Source: Trinickia symbiotica (lineage in GTDB: Bacteria > Pseudomonadota > Gammaproteobacteria > Burkholderiales > Burkholderiaceae). From it: a stretch of DNA of 64,000 nt. The DNA lies in contig NZ_PTIR01000025.1 in NCBI RefSeq assembly GCF_002934455.1, forward strand, positions 1 through 64,000, given 5' to 3'. This document shows positions 16,366 to 25,863 of this stretch, piece by piece. Both the position numbers and the translations under genes were made by a program. Below the pieces are notes generated by a model. It did no database searches. It worked only from the letters and a program-made list of their open reading frames with translations, and was not told the DNA's origin. The first letter of the stretch is position 1, and each line of letters opens with the position of its first letter.

Positions 16366-17721
16366 ATGCACCGAATAGCCCATACGCCAGCCGTCTTCGA
16401 CGGTTGGCAAGGGCTCACTCGAATGTCGCGAGTTGCGATCCCAGGCCGAGTAAACACCCATCGTTCTTCGAAATTCATGGCAGCTTTGCCGTCGACCTAT
16501 CCCAGAACGTCCGCGCATTTTCGACGGATGGCCAGCTGCGGGTCCGGGCTGCTCGTCATGCTCGCGGACTGCGACGCCGGCAACGTGGTGACCGCAGCGC
16601 AAAGCGGCGTACAGTGGGGCTACCGGCTGCTCCCGATGCTGCTCGCGTTGATTCCGCCGTTGTACATGGTCCAAGAGCTGTCGATGCGGCTCGGTGTCTT
16701 CACCGGTAGCGGGCATGGGGAACTGGTGCGGACAAAGCTCGGCCCCCGCTGGGCAAGGATTTCGGCTCTGGGTCTATCGATAGCCGCACTCGGCTCACTC
16801 GTCGCCGAATTCACCGGTGTCGCCGGCGTCGGCGAGATGATCGGCATCCCACGTTTCGTTTCGCTGCCACTCGCGCTTGCAGCGTTGGTCGGCGTGGCAT
16901 TCGCAGGTTCGCACCGGCGCATCAACCGCATCGCGATAGCGATAGGCGCATTTGATCTCGCGTTTTTTGTCGTCGCTTGGCTCGGGCATCCGGACCTCAC
17001 GCAATTCGGTCGCGCATTCGCCGATCAGCCATTCTCCGATCCAAACTTCGCGTACCTCGTTGCAGCGTTGATCGGCACGACTTTCAACCCATGGATGATC
17101 TTCTACCAGCAAGCCGCCGTTGCCGATAGCCGGCTCAGTTCGAGCGAGTATAGGGCAGCCCGGATTGAAACGGCGTCGGGTGCCGTGCTCTCGCAGTTGC
17201 TGACTGCAGCGGTTCTGATCGCCGGCGCCGGGTTGGCGTCGGATGGCAGGCACCACGTCTTGCGAAATATCGGCGAGATTAGCGCGGCATTCTCCGGCGT
17301 GCTCGGAGTGCGCGTTGGTCGGGCGCTCTTTGGGGCAGGTGTCCTCGGTGCATCCATGGTCGCCGCGATCGTCTCTTTGATTGCGCTTGCGTGGGGACTC
17401 GCGGAAACCGCCGGTCGCCAGCGGGCGCTGGAAACCGAATCTCGGGACGCGCAGTGGTTCTACGCTGTCTACATCGTTGCGGCGTCATTGGGCGCCTTCC
17501 TTGTTTGGCTTACGCCGGACCTTCTGTGGCTTAACGTTGCAGCGCAGGCGCTCAACGCGCTTTTGCTGCCGCTTGCGCTCGGGACTCTAGTCGTGCTCGG
17601 TGTCAGTGCATTGCCCTTCGAGCTCAGGCTGCGTGGTCTCTATCTTTGCGGATTTATCGCGATGTGCTTCGGCATTTCGTTCGCGGCAGTCGCTGGGGCG
17701 ATGTTCTATTTCGTTGGCTAG
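16366..17721 (+). CDS. NRAMP-family-like divalent-metal transporter
   Basis: This protein has about eleven hydrophobic helices and the NRAMP first-helix signature in altered form: LVMLADCDAGNVVTAAQSG, with Asp70-Ala71-Gly72-Asn73 in place of the classical Asp-Pro-Gly-Asn. The sixth-helix metal motif MPH is not found; TTFNPWMIFYQQ stands there instead. It therefore belongs to a divergent NRAMP branch, perhaps not manganese-specific. Start is uncertain: the ATG at 16366 has AGGGA before it, but the first 55 residues look unlike family members. It may be the third gene of the esterase-SDR operon. Confidence 0.75.
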   Translation: MHRIAHTPAVFDGWQGLTRMSRVAIPGRVNTHRSSKFMAALPSTYPRTSAHFRRMASCGSGLLVMLADCDAGNVVTAAQSGVQWGYRLLPMLLALIPPLYMVQELSMRLGVFTGSGHGELVRTKLGPRWARISALGLSIAALGSLVAEFTGVAGVGEMIGIPRFVSLPLALAALVGVAFAGSHRRINRIAIAIGAFDLAFFVVAWLGHPDLTQFGRAFADQPFSDPNFAYLVAALIGTTFNPWMIFYQQAAVADSRLSSSEYRAARIETASGAVLSQLLTAAVLIAGAGLASDGRHHVLRNIGEISAAFSGVLGVRVGRALFGAGVLGASMVAAIVSLIALAWGLAETAGRQRALETESRDAQWFYAVYIVAASLGAFLVWLTPDLLWLNVAAQALNALLLPLALGTLVVLGVSALPFELRLRGLYLCGFIAMCFGISFAAVAGAMFYFVG

Positions 17722-17842
17722 CTACCAGTTGGCCGCGAGCGGTTGTGAAACACGAGCGAATCAAGGCATCCCCCAACCTAAGGTCTGGTCGTTGCCGATC
17801 TTCGTGCACGGCCGAAGGGCATCGGCGGAGTTGCGAAAACTG

Positions 17843-18733
17843 TTAATTTCGGTAACGGAGTGCGTCTAAGACAACGGAAAATGCGCGTGACGCCTGTCGA
17901 CTGCTCGGGTAATAAAGGTACGCTGAAAAGCGGGGCCACCAGTCGTTCAGTAGGGGCACTAAGCGGCCTGCATTGATGTGCGGCTGGGCGAGATCAAGAG
18001 GAACGAAAGCCAATCCTGCATCGTCGATGGCGGCCTGCAGAACCGGGTAGACGCTGTTAAAAACGGCGGGCCCTTCCGCGCGGACGGTGATCGTCTTGCC
18101 CTCTTTCTCAAGTTCCCACGGCGCCAGCGCTCCGTAGGTAGGCAACCGGAGATTGATGCAGCGATGCCGCAAGAGGTCGTCCGGAGTTCGCGGCATATCG
18201 CGGCCGGCGAGGTATCGAGGGGAGGCAACAACCGAAAGGCATAGGTCGGGCGCAATAAGCACCGCGACCATATCTTTCGCCACCTGATCGCCCGCGCGGA
18301 CGCCAGCGTCGAACCCTTTCTCCACGATGTCCGTCAGGCCATAGTCGATACTTAGTTCGATCTCTATGTCCGGGTGGGTAGTCATCAGCGGAGCGAGACG
18401 TGGCCACAAAATCTCTTTGATCGCGTAGTCGGCCGCACTGATGCGTACTCTGCCGGAAGGCGATTCGCGCAGCGCGCCTAGTGCGGCAAGCTCGGAATCA
18501 ATTTCTGCGAGGCGCGGCTCCAGCGTGGCCAAGAGCCGCGCGCCGGCCTCCGTCGTCGAGACACTGCGCGTCGTTCTTGTAAGCAAGCGGAGCCCGATGC
18601 GCTTTTCCAATGTACGCATGGCGTGGCTCAGTGCGGAGCGCGATATCCCTAATTGGGCTGCCGCACGGGTGAAGCTGCGTTCGCGGGCGACCGTGACGAA
18701 AGCTTGTAGGTCTGCTAGGTTCTCTCGAAGCAT
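17843..18733 (-). CDS. LysR-family transcriptional regulator
   Basis: The N-terminus MLRENLADLQAFVTVARERS and QLGISRSALSHAMRTLEKR form a typical LysR winged helix-turn-helix, followed by the effector domain with RVRISAADYAIKEILWPRL. The internal ATG at 18733 fits the family start; an upstream TTG at 18796 would add 21 unlike residues. It is divergent from a second LysR gene at 19005. It belongs to the group that often controls a neighbouring SDR or NADP-dependent oxidoreductase, but none is adjacent. Confidence 0.9.
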   Translation of the reverse strand: MLRENLADLQAFVTVARERSFTRAAAQLGISRSALSHAMRTLEKRIGLRLLTRTTRSVSTTEAGARLLATLEPRLAEIDSELAALGALRESPSGRVRISAADYAIKEILWPRLAPLMTTHPDIEIELSIDYGLTDIVEKGFDAGVRAGDQVAKDMVAVLIAPDLCLSVVASPRYLAGRDMPRTPDDLLRHRCINLRLPTYGALAPWELEKEGKTITVRAEGPAVFNSVYPVLQAAIDDAGLAFVPLDLAQPHINAGRLVPLLNDWWPRFSAYLYYPSSRQASRAFSVVLDALRYRN

Positions 18734-19004
18734 TGGTGAACTGGATGCACAAGCACATGCCGATTCTACAGCCTTCTGCGCGCGGTGTGCCTCCAATACA
18801 GTCTCATATTTGGCGAATGTCCGTGCCCAGAGGCCCGTGCTGACGGTATCGCAGACGTGGCGTCATCAACGCAGTCGCCGTATCTGTCACGCCAGCGTTG
18901 ATCTCGGCCGCGAAAGCATAGTCCATTGACTATCACCAGCCCGACGTTCATCCAAGCCCCCAGTTGGCGGTGGCCAATGGCGATTAGATTTGGAGATACG
19001 CCTC

Positions 19005-19922
19005 ATGGATAAGTTGCGCGCAATGGAAGCCTTCGTACAGGTCGTCGATGCGGGCGGCTTCACGCGAGCGGCAGACAATATGCGCCTCCCTAAGGCGAAG
19101 GTATCCACCGTCATTCGCGACCTTGAGGCGGCCTTGGGCGTCAAACTCCTCACTCGGACGACACGTCGGATGCACCTGACAACTGATGGTGCTGCCTACT
19201 ATCAAACCTGCGTCCACATTCTCTCCGAGATTCGCGATGCCGAGGACGCGCTATTACAGAGCCACGCTAGCCCGAGCGGCCGCGTGCGTGTCGACGTACC
19301 GTCGTTCCTTGGGCGCCGGGTGCTTATCCCCGCGCTGCCGGAGTTTTTGGCGCGTTATCCGCGTATAAACATCGATGTTGGCCTAAGTGACCGCGAATTC
19401 GGCCTCCTCGAGGAGGGAGTGGACTGCGCTCTACGCGGAGGTGCGCAGCCCGACTCGACGTTGATTGCCAAACCGGTCGGCCTTCTGCGGTTCGTCATTT
19501 CTGCGGCGCCGTCATACCTGTCGGGGCGGGGACGACCCATGCACCCGCGGGACCTCATGAATCACGAGTGCGTCAACTACTTTTCCCCTCGGACGGGAAA
19601 GATATTTGAATGGGAATTTATGCGCAACGGGGAGCGCACTCGTATCGCGGTGCCGGGCAGGGTGGCCGTGAACGATACAGACGCCTATTTTGATGCCTGT
19701 CGAGCAGGCATGGGGATAGGTCATCTGCCGATGTACGGTGCAGCAGATTACATAGAGTCTGGTGAACTAGTGCCTCTTCTGGAGGACTGGACCGTGGTGC
19801 CCTCGCCGTTGTTTATCGTTTACCCGCAAAATCGCCACTTGTCGGCGAAGACGCGGACTTTCGTTGACTGGCTTTCCGAGCTGTATCGAGAACAAGACAG
19901 CCTTCGAAAGAACGATCCATGA
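19005..19922 (+). CDS. LysR-family transcriptional regulator
   Basis: This 305-residue protein begins MDKLRAMEAFVQVVDAGGFT and continues into the LysR recognition helix LPKAKVSTVIRDLEAALG. The ATG at 19005 is supported by GGAG nine bases before it, better than the TTG at 18990. It is divergent from the LysR gene at 17843 and is followed by a 600-base gap and the aromatic-acid transporter, whose control is a possible role. Confidence 0.92.
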   Translation: MDKLRAMEAFVQVVDAGGFTRAADNMRLPKAKVSTVIRDLEAALGVKLLTRTTRRMHLTTDGAAYYQTCVHILSEIRDAEDALLQSHASPSGRVRVDVPSFLGRRVLIPALPEFLARYPRINIDVGLSDREFGLLEEGVDCALRGGAQPDSTLIAKPVGLLRFVISAAPSYLSGRGRPMHPRDLMNHECVNYFSPRTGKIFEWEFMRNGERTRIAVPGRVAVNDTDAYFDACRAGMGIGHLPMYGAADYIESGELVPLLEDWTVVPSPLFIVYPQNRHLSAKTRTFVDWLSELYREQDSLRKNDP

Positions 19923-20536
19923 ATCATGCAAGGCCGTGCAGGGGGGCTTCGCGTGCTCGCTGTCGCAAGCGGCAGGGTGTGATATGTGGCGCGAACTGAG
20001 AGCTAATCTGCCTTCGCTTCGTTGCGCTGTAGGTCCTCAGACCCTCTAGCAAGAGCCACGGCGTATTGGCTCAATCCCGCACAGTGAGCGTCCAGCGAGG
20101 CGGCGGCCCCAAACGTGCGCCGAAATGGCGCAGTGCGCTGCTCTGTGTCCGCCGTTTTTCTTCCCGACGGACAGACCGGACGATCGCAGGCCGCCGCCTC
20201 GCGAGCGACGCCTTTCGCCGACCATCCGTCAAGCAATGGAGCTTTTAAAGCCTTGCAATAAACTACGATACGTTGCGTATCCTTCTACAACTCGCGGGGG
20301 GGCGGTGTCAATGCGGAAATGTGTCAATGCTAAGTGACAAACAACCGTCTACATTAGTGAATGAGACGAACCGATGAACCGTCTGTCCCGTCTCGATGGA
20401 GTGACGCGAGCGCAGCGTGCGAACCTGCTTCTAATGCAGCATGACTGCGCACTCGGACGCTGAACTCAGGAGACAGTCCGAACATAGAACGGTTCGGAAG
20501 CGTCTAGCCCACTTTCAAGGTAAAGGCATACATAAA
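19923..20536. promoter_or_regulatory. Upstream region of the AAHS transporter
   Basis: No gene is supported in these 614 bases. A perfect GATACG-N3-CGTATC repeat lies at 20267-20281. Confidence 0.5.
20267..20281. promoter_or_regulatory. GATACG-N3-CGTATC operator, site D (perfect)
   Basis: GATACG-TTG-CGTATC is a perfect inverted repeat, and reading the other strand gives exactly the sequence of site C2 (centre CAA). It lies 255 bases upstream of the transporter start, with a TTTTAAAG stretch just before it. Confidence 0.6.
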
Positions 20537-21946
20537 ATGAATCAGATTGACGTTCGCAAGGTGGCCGACGAGGCCAGATTCAACGGCTTCCACTTAGGTG
20601 TCTTGTGGTGGTGCGCGTTGGTTATCCTGGTCGATGGCTACGACTTGAACATGTCCGGCGTCGCTATGCCGTCCATCATGAAAGAGCTGGGTGTCAACGC
20701 AGCGACGGCCGGCCTCATGGCAAGCTCGGCGCTGGTTGGAATGATGATCGGTGCGGCTGTGCTCGGAGCTTTGGCAGATAAGATCGGTCGGCGAGCGGCA
20801 CTGTCTATCGGTGTTTTTCTTTTCAGCGCATTTACAGCGCTCGCGGGACTGACTCACGAGCCGACCGCGTTCAGCGTGCTGCGCTTCGTCGCTGGGTTAG
20901 GGCTCGGTGGCGTGATGCCAGTTCTGACGGCGACGATGACCGAATGCGCGCCCAGAAGGATGCGCAGTCTGCTGCCCGCTATGCTTTCGTGCGGATTTGC
21001 GATCGGCGGAATCTTCGTCGCGTTGGTCGGCAAGCAGTTCCTCGTAGCCTACGGGTGGCAATCAGTCTTTTTCACTGCTGCAATCGCACTTGTCCTCATC
21101 CCTTGCATCTTGAAGTGGGTGCCGGAATCAATGCCCTACCTGCTGGCACGTGACGACAACGAACGTATTCGGCGCATCGTTTGCCGGATGGAGCCCAGTC
21201 TGAAACTGGAGGCGCAGGTGAAATTCGTGGTGCCTGCCCAGGATGCGGTCAAGGGTACGCCGCTAGTCAATCTGTTCCGGGAGGGGCGAGCAGTCAGCAC
21301 GATCCTGCTTTGGTTCGCGTTTATCGCAGGCCTGTTCATGGTATATGCGCTCGGTACCTGGCTGACCAAGCTGATGGCTATCGCCGGATACAGCCTTGGC
21401 TCAGCATTGACGTTCACCATTGTCTTCAACGTTGGTGCCATTGCGGGTGTGCTTGTGGGAGGCTGGCTGGCCGATCGGCTCAACGTGAAATGGGTGCTTG
21501 CCGTAATGTGGGCCCTCGCTGCCGTGTCACTGGCCATGGTGGGCCAGCCAATGGGGAACGCGGCGCGGTTCGCCTTGGTTCTTCTCGTAGGAGCAACCGC
21601 TACCGGAACCTTTGGATTGGCATACGCTTACGCTGGTCAGTTCTATCCGATGTCGATTCGATCGACGGGCGTAGGTATGGCTTCTGGTATCGGGCGACTC
21701 GGCGCAATCGTAGCGCCGGTCATCATCGGTTTCCTGGTTTCCCTGCATTTGCCGCTTGAGCAAAACTTCCTAGCAATCGCAGCAGCAGGTGCGGTTGCGG
21801 CTCTCTCGATCGCATTCATTAACGATCGTCTTTCATCGGCGCAGTACTACGATCGGACAAAGCAGCAAGAGGACTCGCGCGTCGTGGCGCGACGCGCATC
21901 GCTTGATGGTGTCGTCGACGGACGCGGAGAACAAACTGCCCGCTAA
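20537..21946 (+). CDS. MFS transporter, aromatic acid:H+ symporter (AAHS) family
   Basis: This 469-residue inner-membrane protein has twelve predicted helices. The first-helix motif LVILVDGYDLNMSGVAMPSI, with Asp-Gly-Tyr-Asp, is the mark of AAHS transporters such as PcaK, BenK and MhbT, where the aspartates are needed for uptake. The loop between helices 2 and 3 has GALADKIGRR. I start at 20537 because AAGGTAAAGG precedes it and family members begin there; the upstream ATG at 20441 would add 32 charged residues. It likely imports a benzoate-like acid. It stands alone, behind a perfect operator. Confidence 0.92.
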   Translation: MNQIDVRKVADEARFNGFHLGVLWWCALVILVDGYDLNMSGVAMPSIMKELGVNAATAGLMASSALVGMMIGAAVLGALADKIGRRAALSIGVFLFSAFTALAGLTHEPTAFSVLRFVAGLGLGGVMPVLTATMTECAPRRMRSLLPAMLSCGFAIGGIFVALVGKQFLVAYGWQSVFFTAAIALVLIPCILKWVPESMPYLLARDDNERIRRIVCRMEPSLKLEAQVKFVVPAQDAVKGTPLVNLFREGRAVSTILLWFAFIAGLFMVYALGTWLTKLMAIAGYSLGSALTFTIVFNVGAIAGVLVGGWLADRLNVKWVLAVMWALAAVSLAMVGQPMGNAARFALVLLVGATATGTFGLAYAYAGQFYPMSIRSTGVGMASGIGRLGAIVAPVIIGFLVSLHLPLEQNFLAIAAAGAVAALSIAFINDRLSSAQYYDRTKQQEDSRVVARRASLDGVVDGRGEQTAR

Positions 21947-22030
21947 GCGCCATTCGAAGCCGTCTATAAATCAAAATTCGTGTCGCCGCCAGAGCGGCGA
22001 CCTGATGGCTTGTCTAAGAGGCGAAATAAT

Positions 22031-22054
22031 CGCGGGAAGCATCTGCTTCCCGCG
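22031..22054. other. Stem-loop in duplicated leader, copy 1
   Basis: Two 11-bp arms, CGCGGGAAGCA and TGCTTCCCGCG, are separated by two bases. It lies 85 bases after the AAHS stop and 145 bases before the esterase start. No T run follows on either strand, so a simple intrinsic terminator is unlikely; it may end or stabilise a transcript or bind a protein. It recurs unchanged at 23960. Confidence 0.6.
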
Positions 22055-22333
22055 AATGCAAAGCGATTCAGAAGTTCAACTTCCCAGCAGTTAAGAACGA
22101 CCGCCCAATGCGGTGGCCTATCGAATTGTCTTGGCAATTGATGGCGTGGGTGCGATAAGCCGCTATGCGATTTGGGTAGCAAATAAGAGGAGAGAGTTAT
22201 GGGAAAGAAGTGCTATTGCAATTTAGTCGCGGCGACACGGCATCGGTCCCGCATGATCATGTTGTTTGCGCTGTCGTTGCTGATCGGTCTTGGCGGGATA
22301 TCCTCGTTCGCGAGCAATAAGGACTTGTCCAGC
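22031..22333 (+). repeat. Direct repeat, copy 1: leader plus signal-peptide cassette
   Basis: About 300 bases here are repeated, with scattered differences, at 23960-24261. The unit holds the stem-loop, about 145 bases of leader, the ribosome site and the first 45 codons of the esterase, that is, the whole signal peptide. Likeness stops abruptly after the codons for Leu-Ser-Ser, and the downstream enzymes are clearly different. Confidence 0.85.
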
Positions 22334-23842
22334 CCCGCCGTTGGTCGCAGCCAGACGCCTCCGGTCGTGAAGGCGCCCAGCGGCACCTATATCGGCATCG
22401 CGACGGAAACCGGCCGGCGCTTCCTCGGCATTCGCTACGCGCAATCCCCGGTCGGCCCGCTGCGCTGGGCGGCTCCGCAGGCAGTGCATGAGGGACACAC
22501 CCCATACAAGGCGCAAGAGTTCGGGTCGGTCTGCGTCCAGCCGGTCAACCGGCAAATCATCAATCCGCGTCGGGGCGAACCCATGAAGGGCAGCGAGGAT
22601 TGCCTTTTCCTGAACGTCTATGGTCCAGCCCGCACGGCGGACCCGCGCCCGGTGATGGTTTGGATCCATGGCGGCGCCTTCGTCAACGGTGCGGGCAGCG
22701 ATTACGATCCGCACATCCTGGCGGAAAAGCAGAATGTGATCGTCGTCACGATCAACTACCGACTCGGCGCTCTCGGGTTCCTGTCGCATCCGGCGTTGGG
22801 CGCGGAGTCGGGTGGCTATGGGCTGCTCGACCAGCAGGCGGCGTTGAGATGGGTGCGACGGAACATCGCTTCGTTCGGCGGAGACCCGGCGCGTGTGACG
22901 ATCTTCGGTGAGTCCGCCGGCGGCGTCAGCGTGTGCGCGCTGCTCCGCTCGCCCGGCGCTAAAGGGCTCTTCTCGCGCGCCATCATCGAGAGTGGGCCGT
23001 GTGTCGCATTCGATCGAAAACTGGCCGATCAGAAAGGCATCGCTTATGCCAAGGCAGCATCATGTCCAGAAAATGGTCCGGCCGCGATCGCCTGCCTGCG
23101 CCGCCTCGATGCAGTGTCGGCAGGCTCGACCTCAGGCATGACCGAAGTCGGAGTCGGCGGCACGCCGTGGACTTTGGTACAGGGAACGGCGGTGCTGCCA
23201 GGTACGGGGGCCATGCTCGATGCGGGCCAGTTCAGCCGTGTGCCGGTGCTGAACGGTTCTAACCTCGATGAAGGACGCTTGTTCGCGCTCGGGGGACTTG
23301 GCCGTCTGCACAATGAGGCTGACTATCTCCATGACCTCAAGGTCCAGCATGGCGAGCGCGGGGCCAAGATCGCCGCGTTCTATCCGGTCAGCGGCTATCC
23401 TTCGGTTGCTCTGGCCTTTTCCGCCTATCTGACCGACTGGCTGTTCGCCTGTCCCGCGCTGTCCGCGAACACCGCGATGTCGCGCTACACCCCGGTCTAT
23501 GCCTATGAGTTCCGCGATCGCAATGCGCCAACTGGCCTCCAAGCACCCGCAGAGTTAGGAACGCTGGGCGCATTCCACAGCGCAGAGGTTCAATATGTCT
23601 TCCAGACGCCGGACCAGTTAGGACCTGCGAGGTTCACGCCCGAACAGCAGCGCGTCGCCGATCGTATACAACAGGCATGGGCGACGTTCGCGCGCGACGG
23701 GGTTCCGACGATTTCGGGTGAACCGGCCTGGGTGCCGGTGAGCGCGGGCAATCCGGCGATCCGCAACCTCGGCACTTCAGGTATGACCTATGTTGCCGAC
23801 TTCGCCCCGCACCATCACTGTGACTTCTGGGCCAGATGGTAA
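22199..23842 (+). CDS. Type-B carboxylesterase with duplicated signal peptide, copy 1
   Basis: This 547-residue enzyme is a type-B carboxylesterase. Nucleophile Ser239 lies in GESAG (237-241), oxyanion-hole HGGA at 157-160, and EDCLFLN at 133-139. The histidine is probably in LGAFHSAEVQYVF. Residues 1-39 form a signal peptide with a basic start and the core FALSLLIGLGGISSFAS, so it is exported. The first 45 residues are nearly the same as those of the next esterase, while the mature parts differ strongly, with different termini and loop lengths. AGGAGAG precedes the ATG. The enzyme would release an acid or alcohol outside the cytoplasm for uptake by the porin/MFS systems nearby. Confidence 0.93.
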   Translation: MGKKCYCNLVAATRHRSRMIMLFALSLLIGLGGISSFASNKDLSSPAVGRSQTPPVVKAPSGTYIGIATETGRRFLGIRYAQSPVGPLRWAAPQAVHEGHTPYKAQEFGSVCVQPVNRQIINPRRGEPMKGSEDCLFLNVYGPARTADPRPVMVWIHGGAFVNGAGSDYDPHILAEKQNVIVVTINYRLGALGFLSHPALGAESGGYGLLDQQAALRWVRRNIASFGGDPARVTIFGESAGGVSVCALLRSPGAKGLFSRAIIESGPCVAFDRKLADQKGIAYAKAASCPENGPAAIACLRRLDAVSAGSTSGMTEVGVGGTPWTLVQGTAVLPGTGAMLDAGQFSRVPVLNGSNLDEGRLFALGGLGRLHNEADYLHDLKVQHGERGAKIAAFYPVSGYPSVALAFSAYLTDWLFACPALSANTAMSRYTPVYAYEFRDRNAPTGLQAPAELGTLGAFHSAEVQYVFQTPDQLGPARFTPEQQRVADRIQQAWATFARDGVPTISGEPAWVPVSAGNPAIRNLGTSGMTYVADFAPHHHCDFWARW

Positions 23843-23959
23843 CAGCGGCAGCATGTGCCCGAAGCAATTCACTATTAGCTCGGAATCGGCCGGGTCTCCG
23901 GCCGATCACCGCCAAGATCAGTCATTCCGATCCGAGATTCCGGTTCCCGAGAGAATAAA

Positions 23960-23983
23960 CGCGGGAAGCATCTGCTTCCCGCG
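23960..23983. other. Stem-loop in duplicated leader, copy 2
   Basis: Same 24 bases as at 22031-22054, 118 bases after the first esterase stop and 143 before the second esterase start. Its preservation while flanking leader bases changed suggests the structure is kept. Confidence 0.6.
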
Positions 23984-24261
23984 AATGCACGGCATATTCA
24001 CGAAGTTTGACCTCGCAGCAGTTAAGAACGACCTCCCAATGGGGGGCTATCGAATTGTCTTGGCAATTGATGGCATGGGCGCGATAAGCCGCTGTGCGGT
24101 TTGGTTAGCAAATAAGAGGGGAAGTTATGGGAAAGAGGTGGTATTGCAATTTAGTCGCGGCGACACGGCGCCGGTCCCACGTGATGATGGCGTTTGCGCT
24201 GTCGTTGCTGATTGGTCTTGGCGGAATATCCTCGTTCGCGAGCACTAAGGGCTTGTCCAGC
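23960..24261 (+). repeat. Direct repeat, copy 2: leader plus signal-peptide cassette
   Basis: This is the second copy of the unit at 22031-22333. In the protein the copies agree at roughly 34 of the first 45 residues, including an unbroken FALSLLIGLGGISSFAS. Confidence 0.85.
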
Positions 24262-25863
24262 GACGGTCCCGTCATCCATACCGCGAGTGGGGCGGTGCGA
24301 GGTGTGACGCGTGATGGAATCAATATGTTCCTTGGCATTCCTTATGCGTCGCCACCCGTTGGAGATCTTCGCTGGCGCCCGCCCCAGCCGGCCAAGCCGT
24401 GGTCGGGAGTACGTGCGGCGACGCACTTTGCTAGCACATGCGCGCAGGCGACCCAATTCGGCGTATTCGCAGGGCCGGTTAGCACGAGTGAAGACTGCCT
24501 CTACCTAAACGTTTTTGTCGCAAAGGGCGCGCCTAAGAACGCTAAAAGGCCTGTTATCGTTTGGTTACATGGTGGTGCGAATCTATCGGGTGAATCGGAC
24601 GACTATGATGCGTCAAAGCTGGCGACCGGCGGCCCTGACGGCGTCGAGACCGTCGTGGTGACTATCAACTATCGATTGGGAGTCCTGGGACTATTTTCGA
24701 ACCCTGCGATCAACAGCGAGGGGCATCCGTGGGGTAACTACACCATACTCGACCAGCAGGCGGCACTGCGCTGGGTGCAGCAAAACATCGCCGCCTTTGG
24801 CGGTGACCCGACCAAGGTCGCGATCGCCGGTCAATCAGCGGGCGCAGTGAACATCGGTGTTCACATGCTCTCGCCATTGAGCAAGGGACTGTTCAGTCGA
24901 GCCATTTCGCAGAGTTCCCCGGGTTTCACAGCTTGGTATCTTCCGCGGACGATTCAAGACCAATTGAGCGCGAACTTTACGAAGCAAGCGGGCTGTCCGG
25001 AGTCAGGTGAGGAATCGGCCAAGTGTCTCCGAAACCTGTCGGTGGCTCGAATCCTCCAGATCGAAGGAACGCCGAAGTCGTTCAACATGGTCGTCAGCCC
25101 AAGTCCATTTGTCGACGGGACGATCTTGCCCTCATCACCCGAGCAAGCGTGGCAAGCTGGCAACTTCAACAAGGTTCCTTTGCTTGGTGGCTCGACTAAG
25201 GACGAGTACATGTTCTTCACTGGGGCTGCCGAGTACTTCACGGGTCCCCCGCAATCTTCGCTGACTGCAAAAGAGTATGCAGCAAAGACGGCAGGAGGCC
25301 AGCCATGCGATTTTTGTAACTTCGAGTTCAGTTTTAGAAGTGACGCCGCAGCGCAATATCCGCTGTCTTCGTATGGCGATGATCCTATGATGGCCATGGA
25401 TCGAATCGAATCGGATCCGATCAAGTGCCGTGAGCTGCACGTGCTGAACATGATTTCGAAGCGCGTCCCGACTTATGCGTACGATTTTTCCTATCGGAAT
25501 GCACCATACTACTATCCCAAGATGTCGGGATATAGACCATTGGCCGCGCATACCATCGACATTCAGTTCCTCTTCCCGAAGTGGCATGGTGGCCCGTTGG
25601 GGGTGAACTTGGATCAGGAAACTGGGCAGCCGCGCGAGCTCAACGCACAAGAGACTAAACTGTCGGACGAAATGGTTGCTGAGTGGACAAATTTCGCGGA
25701 CACAGGGAACCCGAACGGGAAGGGCGATGCGCCGTGGCCTCGATTTACTGGTGGTGATGACGCCAAGTATTTCGTTCAGGACATTCCGACTTCACTTGAA
25801 TCCGTGGCTGAATTCAGGAAGCAATATCAGTGCGATTTCTGGGATCCGAGAATTAAGTATTGA
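24127..25863 (+). CDS. Type-B carboxylesterase with duplicated signal peptide, copy 2
   Basis: This 578-residue type-B carboxylesterase has nucleophile Ser237 in GQSAG (235-239), HGGA at 148-151, and EDCLYLN at 122-128. The catalytic histidine is probably in PLAAHTIDIQFLF. The signal peptide (1-39) is the duplicated one. Over the mature part it resembles the enzyme at 7455 far more than its neighbour at 22199: shared runs include LATGGP.GV.TVVVT.NYRLG and FGGDPT.V. So the mature domain is an old paralogue of the 7455 enzyme, while the front end is shared with 22199, which points to recombination. Its own leader suggests control like that of 22199. Confidence 0.93.
   Translation: MGKRWYCNLVAATRRRSHVMMAFALSLLIGLGGISSFASTKGLSSDGPVIHTASGAVRGVTRDGINMFLGIPYASPPVGDLRWRPPQPAKPWSGVRAATHFASTCAQATQFGVFAGPVSTSEDCLYLNVFVAKGAPKNAKRPVIVWLHGGANLSGESDDYDASKLATGGPDGVETVVVTINYRLGVLGLFSNPAINSEGHPWGNYTILDQQAALRWVQQNIAAFGGDPTKVAIAGQSAGAVNIGVHMLSPLSKGLFSRAISQSSPGFTAWYLPRTIQDQLSANFTKQAGCPESGEESAKCLRNLSVARILQIEGTPKSFNMVVSPSPFVDGTILPSSPEQAWQAGNFNKVPLLGGSTKDEYMFFTGAAEYFTGPPQSSLTAKEYAAKTAGGQPCDFCNFEFSFRSDAAAQYPLSSYGDDPMMAMDRIESDPIKCRELHVLNMISKRVPTYAYDFSYRNAPYYYPKMSGYRPLAAHTIDIQFLFPKWHGGPLGVNLDQETGQPRELNAQETKLSDEMVAEWTNFADTGNPNGKGDAPWPRFTGGDDAKYFVQDIPTSLESVAEFRKQYQCDFWDPRIKY

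Noticed and set aside
22031-22054. Stem-loop as an intrinsic terminator of the AAHS gene
   Set aside because: No T run follows on either strand, and the same hairpin recurs inside a duplicated leader, so I list it only as a structure.
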